This document shows, one piece after another, positions 57,268 to 64,000 of a DNA stretch of 64,000 bases. The notes below the pieces were generated by a model. That model worked only from the letters and a program-made list of their open reading frames with translations. It ran no database searches and was not told the DNA's origin. The stretch comes from Taxillus chinensis. Taxonomy: Eukaryota; Streptophyta; Magnoliopsida; Santalales; Loranthaceae. The stretch covers positions 49,771,609-49,835,608 of the forward strand of contig CM042084.1 of assembly GCA_023512835.1 (NCBI GenBank). The letters run 5' to 3'. The stretch's first letter is position 1, and every line of letters begins with the position of its first letter. The translations under genes and the position numbers were made by a program.

Positions 57268-58491
57268 TGATGGTCCCTTGGAGCCTAAAGGGGGGGGGGG
57301 TGAATAGGCTCTTATTCAAACTCTTTCCTTTCACTCAAGACACAAACACTTATCTAGTTTAAGTGATAGAATCACTGCGGAAGTTAACCAGATAGTGGAA
57401 GTATTTTGTTTTATTATCACAAGATGAATACAACAAAATAGAAGCAAAACTCTCTTACACTCTGTTTACAAAATGAACTCACACACTAGCCAAGTTCTAT
57501 CTCTAAAGATGATAAAGCTCCTCACTTCTTTTTTTTCAACTTATTTTTCAATGTATAAGTATGAATATTTATACAAAACATTCCTAAGAGACAACCTTGG
57601 AACTTGTAGTTCCGAAATGCGTTCTGCACTAACTATCCCTCGGTAATCTCTCTGCCTTGACTGCTGCGGATTGTGGAGCTCAAGATCTTGGATTTGAAGA
57701 GTATAAGTGTCTTGTGAGTTCCGAGATACAATTAAGGTTGTGTCCACATATCCGGATGATCCACGTGTAAGATTCTTCATGTTCTCAATACATTCGTCTT
57801 ACATCGGGACACCAAGAGCTGATAACTTTAAATGCGGTTTAGTTGGAGCAGTGTCTTCTTGGTCCGGTGTAATTATCCTTACTCCGTAGCTAATGAAGCT
57901 CGGAACCTTACTCCGTGTCGGTGGTTGCTTACTCCGTATCTATTTAGTACTGGAATCCTTAGTCCGTGTCAGCGCTTCCTTACTCCGCATGTAAATTCCT
58001 TATTCCGTATGTAAGTTCCTTATTCCGTATGTAAGTTCCTTACTCCGTATGTAAGTTCCTTACTCCGGGCGAGTCTTGAAAAGTCTGATAACTTATTCCG
58101 TGTCAGCGCTTTCTTACTCCGCATGTAAGTTCCTTACTCCGTATGTAATTTCCTTACTCCGTATGTAGGTTCCTTACTCCGGGCGAGTAATACATCCGGA
58201 TTCCTTACTCCGCATCTGGTTTCCTTACTCCGCACTTATCCTTTAAGTTCTTAGTCCGTAGGAATGTTCCTTATTCCGTATGTATTTGTTACTTGGTTAT
58301 TTACCAAGTGTTTGACGACACTCACTCTTGTCCAGATCAGGATTATGTATCCTGTCCTTAGCTTTGCTCTCATGAGTGCATCTCTGGATTAGTAACATAT
58401 CTTCTGCAATGATCAAATAAACACAAAAGATCTTAGATCAAATTACATAAGGCTTTATCAGCATTATCCAAATTCTGGGTTTGATCCAACA
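57268..58491 (-). mobile_element. 3' LTR of element J
   Basis: Minus strand starts TGTTGGATCAAACCC at 58491 and ends GGGACCATCA at 57268. It carries the inverted CGGAGTAAGGA array (about 57860-58290) and TATAAATA at 57566-57573 (minus). A run of ten G at 57291-57300 corresponds to the C-run of the A LTR end. Confidence 0.94.
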
Positions 58492-58634
58492 ATCTCCCCC
58501 AATTATGGATATGCCCAAACCCTTTGTAATCTGATCTGGTAAGCAATGCAAAAGAATAACATACAGAATACGCAACACAACCAATTTCATTAATCAGCAA
58601 CTAAATACAATTCAGCCTCAATACAGGATTTTTA
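58492..58634 (-). other. 3' untranslated region and PPT of element J
   Basis: Minus strand ATAATTGGGGGAGAT (58492-58506) precedes the LTR. The rest is a short 3' untranslated stretch matching 42438-42577 in A. Confidence 0.85.
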
Positions 58635-59846
58635 CTAAGGTACATAAGGCTTACTATACTTGAAGATCATAGTTGCTGCCTTCTCTCTTAGCTCCATTGT
58701 CTGCTTCATCGTAAAGGTGGAGTGTTGGCTCCAATGTTTGTCCACAGTTAAGAACGACTTGATGAAGTGACAGACAAAGGCTCCGCAGCTATCTCCATCC
58801 GGCTGTTGTGGCACTTGCTTCTTGCCCCGGAATGTCGCCTTGAGTTTCTCAGTCGGACGCAGGGGTGTGATACCCAACTCTTCATATAATCCGGCTTTCT
58901 TCACGGCTTCGGTTAGTCGAGACACGAGAGGTTCCCATTGATTCTTCCTAACGAAGTGCTCCACAATCTGATGAGAATCAATGAGAATCATCTGCTTGGA
59001 CTGAATCATGAAGACAGCCATCATGAAGTGTGGCGACATGATCCGGTACGGAATGAGGATGGTTGAGAGAGTTTTCCATGGCTTGCTATCCTCAGCAGTT
59101 CCGTCGATGAAAGTCTGAATTAACTCCACACTGGGAAGATAGCCCTCATTCCAACATGGCAGAACTTCAAACAAGTGCCCATCTTCGTAAAGAGATGGAA
59201 ACAGCCTCATCTCCATTTTAGCAACTCTCGAGAAGTTGTCAATGTCTTCTGTAGTAAAGAGTCCTTTCTCCGAACAAAGAGTCTGAATGTCGGCCGGAGA
59301 GAAAGGGTACATTTCAGAAAGACATCTTCTCTCAGCAGAAGACGTAGCATAGGATTTCATTGCCTTGCGCAAGCTTCCATCCGCATCAGACGGGTCAAAC
59401 TCCGTATAGGATGGGAGGAAGGTATCAGCTACGGATGATGAGAATGGAGGAGGAGCTGGAGGTGCAGTAGAGGAGCTTGGTTGAGAGAAGCGGCTTCGTT
59501 TGGGAATTTGAACTCCCTGAAGTACTGAAGTGGCAGGCCGCTTCTCAGTTCGAGTAGATGGTCGTGGGGCAGAAGGAGTAGACGGATCAGATGACACTCT
59601 CTCCCCCGGTTGGGCAGATCGCCGGGAAGCAACAGGAGGACGAGCCATCGTATGCGCCAGATCCGCGAAGGAAGTAGACAGTGAATGGACGGAGGTGGCG
59701 ACAAGATCCATTTTCTGCTCCATGGAAGTGGAGGAGTCAGTGAGAGCGGAGAGGAGTTGGGCGCCGAGGGCATCAACTTTGGCAGCGATGGGGGAAATTT
59801 GGGCGCTTTGAGCGTGGGCATGGCGGTCCAGCTGAGCGGAAAGCAC
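58635..59846 (-). CDS. Ulp1-like protease domain of envelope-position ORF (element J)
   Basis: Open frame of 403 codons to a stop at 58635; the frame is entered from the upstream linker by frameshift, so the ATG at 59846 is only the first in frame. A Ser/Pro/Ala-rich start (SAPRPSTRTEKRPATSVLQG, with the basic QIPKRSRFSQ) is followed by the protease: MYPFSPADIQTLCSEKGLF, SKPWKTLSTILIPYRIMSPH (His 59028-59030), MILIDSHQIVEHF, KKQVPQQPDGDSCGAFVC (Cys 58785-58787), ending KYSKPYVP. The His, Asp, Gln and Cys expected for a C48/Ulp1 enzyme are all readable. It is the best preserved of the four copies. Activity, substrate and expression are unknown. Confidence 0.8.
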   Translation of the reverse strand: MLSAQLDRHAHAQSAQISPIAAKVDALGAQLLSALTDSSTSMEQKMDLVATSVHSLSTSFADLAHTMARPPVASRRSAQPGERVSSDPSTPSAPRPSTRTEKRPATSVLQGVQIPKRSRFSQPSSSTAPPAPPPFSSSVADTFLPSYTEFDPSDADGSLRKAMKSYATSSAERRCLSEMYPFSPADIQTLCSEKGLFTTEDIDNFSRVAKMEMRLFPSLYEDGHLFEVLPCWNEGYLPSVELIQTFIDGTAEDSKPWKTLSTILIPYRIMSPHFMMAVFMIQSKQMILIDSHQIVEHFVRKNQWEPLVSRLTEAVKKAGLYEELGITPLRPTEKLKATFRGKKQVPQQPDGDSCGAFVCHFIKSFLTVDKHWSQHSTFTMKQTMELREKAATMIFKYSKPYVP

Positions 59847-60387
59847 AGCATCGGAGTGGACCGTGCCAAAAGAGGCACGCCCAAGTACTAACTCCGGAGC
59901 TTTGGAGGACTCCCCCGCATGAACAGGAGCAGGAGTGCGGTGGCAGAGGAGTCCGTAGGAGCATCAGCAGCAGCAGGAGCGTCCGGAGCATCAGAGGCAT
60001 CCGGAGCTTCGGAGGCATCCGGAGCAAGAGACCCGCTTTGACCAGACAAGTCAACCACGGGAATCGCGGCGCCAGAGGAGAAGAGGGTCCAGCCTTAGCG
60101 GTAGAAGGACTTCGGGTAGCAGGGACTGGGCCGAAGGGTGTAGGGAACGACACATCGGGAATGGCACCCGGCGTAAGAAAGCCGTGGTCCGATTCCAGGA
60201 TGATCATGGTCTCCGGGGATTGGGTATTGCGTGTGTAAAACACCCGGAGATCGGTGTCAGGAATGGAGGAGGTGTGGGCTAGGCTGAAACGGAGCCAGAG
60301 GTCCGTTAAGGTGACGGCGGAGAGATGGTCAAGGTAATCTCGGGACATCAGCGGTGGCGACAGCAACAGTGGTATCAACCGCAGCAG
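59847..60387 (-). pseudogene. Pro/Ala/Ser linker of envelope-position ORF (element J)
   Basis: Low-complexity Pro/Ser/Ala/Leu-rich coding on the minus strand between the N-terminal and Ulp1-like domains, with frame changes. The frame open over 60378-59773 is in register with the N-terminal domain but gives Leu/Pro-rich sequence. The linker of A (40467-41336) has the same character. Confidence 0.6.
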
Positions 60388-61335
60388 CTATAGCGGATGT
60401 GGAGGGAGTGGGAACATCAGCAGCAGAGGGGGCTGAGAAAACAGCTTTAGACGCACTTCGCTGAGAGGGCCCCGTAACCTCGGACGGTTCAGCACGGACG
60501 CTTGGCTGGGAGGCCCGTGAGTGGGAGGGCGCAGCAACGGACCGAATCCGGGAGGATCGGTGTGCGAAGCGACCTCGTGGGCTTGGCTGTCGGAGGGGTC
60601 ACCAACAGAGCTGCCTTGTTGTTCCGAGGCAGGGAGAACGCGGAGAGCTACAGTGGGTCGGCGAGCGGTCATGTTCCCGCCCGGCGTAAGGTGACGAAGG
60701 TAATAAGCCGAGGGAAACGAGACAGCATCAATTCGGGCGAAATGGTCCGGACGTAGATGCCGGAAGACAATGCTGAGGATGCGCCCGAAGGAATGGTTTT
60801 TGGGACCATTCTGTAGCAAACGAAATAAGAACATCCCCCAATCCATTGAAAGACCTTCAAAAACGCCATACATGGCCAGTAGAAGATCGTACGGAACTGA
60901 GTCCAGGGCTGATGTGCGAGCCAGTAGGCATCGACTTAGAATCGTCGCCATACATCGATAGCGACCCTGGAAGGATTTCACCTTGTATTCCTTCCCCTTG
61001 TTCGTGCAACCCATAGAAGCCGCCATTGGATCGGCATCCGGACGCTGTGGTTCACCAAGAGGTAGGTGGAGAGCGGCGAAGGAGAACAACGGAGTGATGA
61101 TGATGGATTCACCGCGGACATAAGAGGTTATGGAATCGGTGGTGCAGTGAATCCGTTGGTAATACTCAAGAATGTCATCGATAAGAAGAGCGACGGGATT
61201 GGAGACCAGGTTGAGTATGTGCGAGGCTTCAAGAAGAGGGCGAAGCTGGTAAAACCAATCCGGAGGATCAGAAACAGCATTCCAATCAACTAGATGGCCA
61301 GGATTAATGCCGAAGAGAAAGATTCTGGGTGCCAT
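60388..61335 (-). pseudogene. Envelope-position ORF, N-terminal domain (element J)
   Basis: From the ATG at 61335 (MAPRIFLFGINPGHLVDW): LLEASHILNLVSNPVALLID, SITSYVRGESIIITPLFSF, FQGRYRCMATILSRCLLART, LDSVPYDLLLAMYGVFEGLS, DWGMFLFRLLQ, NMTARRPTVALRVLP. It is uninterrupted for 315 codons and then shifts out of the linker frame. It confirms that A's ORF at 31619-32388 continues past the H insertion. The ancestral ORF spans about 2.7 kb (61335 to 58635), near 900 residues. Confidence 0.82.
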
Positions 61336-63001
61336 TGCAGATTTGATGGGAAGGAAAAGAGGAAAGGTGAGGTCTTGACAGTAGAAGGAGCAACGAGAGG
61401 GTTAGGGATTTGAAATGAGCAATACTCGTGCTTCGCATGAATGATCAGAACATATAAGACCGAGTCCGCAAATGTCAGCGGGTCTAGGAATGTGTGAGTG
61501 AGGTAGGGACCCGCGCGACATGCTGATGTCATTTGTCTGGATATCGAGGCGTCTCCGAATAAAACGATGTCGTGGAGACTGCATGACCAAGTAGAAATTA
61601 CAACTGGTTGCCATCCAGAGAGGTGTGTGTGCAGCCCGAGATACGCATTTAATGAATCATCATTACTCCTCCTCAAAAGCATGCGACATATGAGTATACG
61701 TGGATTGTCACAATTGAACAAAGTCAGGAGTCCGGAGGAAAGAGCCGACACTCATCAGGAGTTAATAATATTCGTGAAAGAGTATCCGGATGAATAATGG
61801 ACCTTGTCCGTCGTAAACGAGTTTAGTGAGAAAGTAGAGTAGATTCCTTTGCGATCAATAAGTCGAAGAGAAGAGAAGTACCACAACACTTCAAATCCGA
61901 GACTATGGACTGGATTTATCAATACGGTTGCAAAGAAAATCTGAACCTGTAGCTAAATAAAGATATACCTGAAAATACAAAAGCTTAACAGGCAAGGATT
62001 AGTACGGAGTAGAGAAGATAATCAATGAAAAACAACATAATCCGAACTAATAAGAAACAGAACTCATGCATGGCTAAGAATATAGTAGACGTATGCAACG
62101 TGAAAGTGATCAATATTACTGAATCAGGGCATATGTCAGATAGCAATACACAGGTTCATATAGGTCAACATAGCGAAACCGTCTTGCTGAATAGCGTAGC
62201 TAAGATTAATTACAGAGCATATGATTTGGCTCCATTAGGATTCATAAGTGAGCAATGATAAAGCGAACACATATCAAAAGAAAGCAGATGATTAGTCGAT
62301 TAAAATGCATGGTTGAAGAAGAAAATACATCCAAACATGCCACTTTTCCGATTTAAAACAAGATGTCCATCGATCCGGAAGTAAAAGTTTAGAGGAGGGA
62401 GAATCCGAGACATATTAGGGGTTCATTGCTGCTCCCCCGTAGATCATTTAATCCTCTCAATGAAAGGCTCCCCCTCAGATAGACAGTCAGGAAAAGGTCA
62501 TGAGACATATACGGGGGGTATTACTGAATAATATATAAAGCATTTTCTCCCCCGTAGATTGTGCAATCCTCTCGGTTGACCGTTCCGATTTGTAGTTCAG
62601 CACTGTCTATCTTATTAGAAAACTATACTTCAGAAGCTGATCAGACTGCGTTTGAGTATTCATCCACCAGGCATTCCAAGCTAACCCATTTCACTTCTTC
62701 AACTATGCATGTTAATAAAGTAATCTAAATGAACATGCTTTTGTCATGTGGTGATTAACGGAAGTTAAGATCATGAACCCGAAAGAGGTAAATCATATAA
62801 ACGTAATTATGTTAGCTTTAAACGACTTGATCGGAAACGCAAGCATCCTCCCAATATGAGGTTGAGATTAATATCAGAAACATGAAACCGTTAAACAGTA
62901 AGTATGATCAGCAAGACAGTCAGTGAGTTTCTACTACTTTCAGTAAACGTACAATGCATGGTTTGTGAGTAAATATATTGTTGGGTAATTCAAATAAGAA
63001 A
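61336..63001. other. Spacer between RNase H and env/ULP ORF (element J)
   Basis: Counterpart of 29949-31618 in A, nearly equal in length. On the minus strand it carries the same polypurine boxes (CTACGGGGGAG near 62437-62447 and 62549-62560, GAGGGGGAGCC near 62465-62476). No gene is seen. Confidence 0.65.
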
Positions 63002-63373
63002 CTATGCAGAGAAGTCGAGCATACCTAATCGGAAGAGTAGTTCAGAAAACCTCGCATCAGGTAGGGGCTTTGTAAGTATGTCTGCTAATTGATCTTCAGT
63101 GGCAACATGTTCCAGTGAAATATGTTTTTTGAGAACATGATCGCGTATGAAGTGATACCTGACCTCAATGTGCTTCGTCTTAGGATGCATGACAGGATTG
63201 TTGCTGATGGCAATTGCACTAGTGTTGTCACGATAAAGTGGAATAGAGGACATGTCGAATCCATAGTCGATAAGTTGACTTTGCATCCAAAGTAGCTGTG
63301 CGCAACTTCCTGCAGCTATATATTCCGCCTTAGCGATAGAGGTTGATACGGAATTCGCTTCTTCTTGAACCAT
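63002..63373 (-). pseudogene. Copia RNase H (element J)
   Basis: Minus strand: LYRDNTSAIAISNNP, KHIEVRYHFIRDHV, EDQLADILTKPLPDARF. The motif STSIAKAEYIAA replaces STSTAEAEYIAA of A, changing one acidic residue of the conserved AEAEY to Lys (GAG to AAG), which would probably inactivate the enzyme. It ends at the same place as in A. Confidence 0.9.
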
Positions 63374-64000
63374 GAGATCAATCTATTTCCAAGAAACGAC
63401 ACGTACCGCTTGTGCTTTTCCTGTCGATGCGACATCTAGCGAAGTCGGCATCGAGTACCCGGATAAGGTGAAGTTGGACTCCTTTGGGTACCGAGTCCCA
63501 AATTCATCGTCCCTTTGAGATACCTTAATATCCGTTTTACATGAAGCATATGTGACTCCTTGGGATTCGCCTGGTATCGTGCACAAATGCAAGTTGCAAA
63601 CATAATGTCTGGGCGACTTGTCGTAAGATACAACAAGGATCCGATCATCCCTCTCGTAGTCAGTCACATTTACTGATATGCCGTCCACATCCGGATCTAA
63701 CTTGGCACCGACAGGCATGGGAGTTTTGACGGGAGATGAACCTTCCATACCAAACTTCTTAATAAGATCGCGAGTGTACTTAGCCTGATTAATGAAGATT
63801 CCTTCCTTTAATTGTTTGACTTCAATTCCAAGGAAGTAGGACGGTTCTCCCATCATGCTCATTTCAAACTTGCCTGTCATCAACTTAGCAAACTCTTCAC
63901 AAAGCTTCGGATTCGTTGATCCGAAAATGATATCATCCACGTATATTTGTACGATCGAGTGTGTCCTTTCTCTTTTCGTAGAAAGAGGGTGGTGTCTATC
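63374..64000 (-). pseudogene. Copia reverse transcriptase, C-terminal part (element J)
   Basis: Minus strand from the window edge: QIYVDDIIFGSTNPKLCEEF (YVDD near 63935-63950), MGEPSYFLGIEVKQLKEGIF, INQAKYTRDLIKKFGMEGSS, then frame changes near 63650 and 63480, with MIGSLLYLTTSRPDIMFATC and RYLKGTMNLGL in another frame. It matches 28960-29590 in A. Confidence 0.93.

Larger units (their letters stand above)
57268..64000 (-). mobile_element. SIRE-type Copia element J, 3' half
   Basis: Minus-strand element of the same family as A, from its 3' LTR (57268-58491) to the middle of its RT at the window edge. It was inserted into B's integrase; GTTTC (57263-57267) would be one half of the target duplication. 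The order RT, RNase H, spacer, env/ULP ORF, PPT, LTR is the same as in A, and neither F nor H is present. Confidence 0.93.

Noticed and set aside
1..64000. Host protein-coding genes.
   Set aside because: Every convincing coding match belongs to an LTR element, and remaining gaps over 300 bases are LTR, leader, spacer or 3' non-coding parts of named elements.

Overview
This window is plant nuclear DNA made almost entirely of nested LTR retrotransposons. The evidence is Ty1/copia polyproteins of SIRE type with an initiator-Met PBS, Ty3/gypsy polyproteins of Athila and Tat/Ogre type, a chromovirus-like family, plant promoter words (TATAAATA, ACGTCGTTTT, CACGTG), and no bacterial gene organisation. 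I recognise no host gene, tRNA, rRNA or CRISPR array. A large-genome flowering plant is implied; I cannot name the species.

The layout reads as a nest. The oldest layer is a minus-strand Tat/Ogre element (C): gag, nucleocapsid, protease and a G-patch motif at 44074-48641, and the start of its RT at 5808-6587. Into its RT came a second Tat/Ogre element (D; 4.2-kb LTR 1623-5807, PBS 1601-1620, gag running off the left edge). Between its G-patch and RT came a SIRE-type solo LTR (E; 6588-7752 + 43871-44073). Into E came a complete plus-strand SIRE element (A; 7753-43865, TSD AGTAG). A was hit twice. A 15.1-kb Athila element (F; 13613-28759, TSD ATTCC) split its RT and itself holds a chromovirus-like solo LTR (G; 21638-23452, TSD CTTCT). 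A second chromovirus-like element (H; 32389 to about 40032) split A's 3' ORF. Nest depth is C > E > A > F > G.

Right of C's gag is a minus-strand Athila-like element (B; 48647 to beyond 57262). Its 3' LTR holds a Copia solo LTR (I; 50012-52070, TSD AATAC). Its integrase end is broken by another SIRE element (J; 57268 to the window edge, minus strand).

The most unusual feature is shared by elements from two superfamilies. In A, J, F and B the extra 'envelope-position' ORF after pol encodes the same arrangement: an N-terminal domain resembling plant transposon/retroelement proteins, a Pro/Ser/Ala-rich or coiled-coil linker, and a C-terminal Ulp1-like (C48, SUMO-protease fold) domain with readable His and Gln...Asp-Ser-Cys-Gly motifs. 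In both Athila-like elements a family of inverted repeats occurs in the LTR and again just upstream of this ORF. In F the internal copy is followed by a TATAAATA box, which suggests a separate promoter for the protease ORF.

Most coding regions are broken by stops and frameshifts. J's protease domain is the best preserved. The 3' end of H (40033-40466) is a mosaic that may be an assembly or consensus error.
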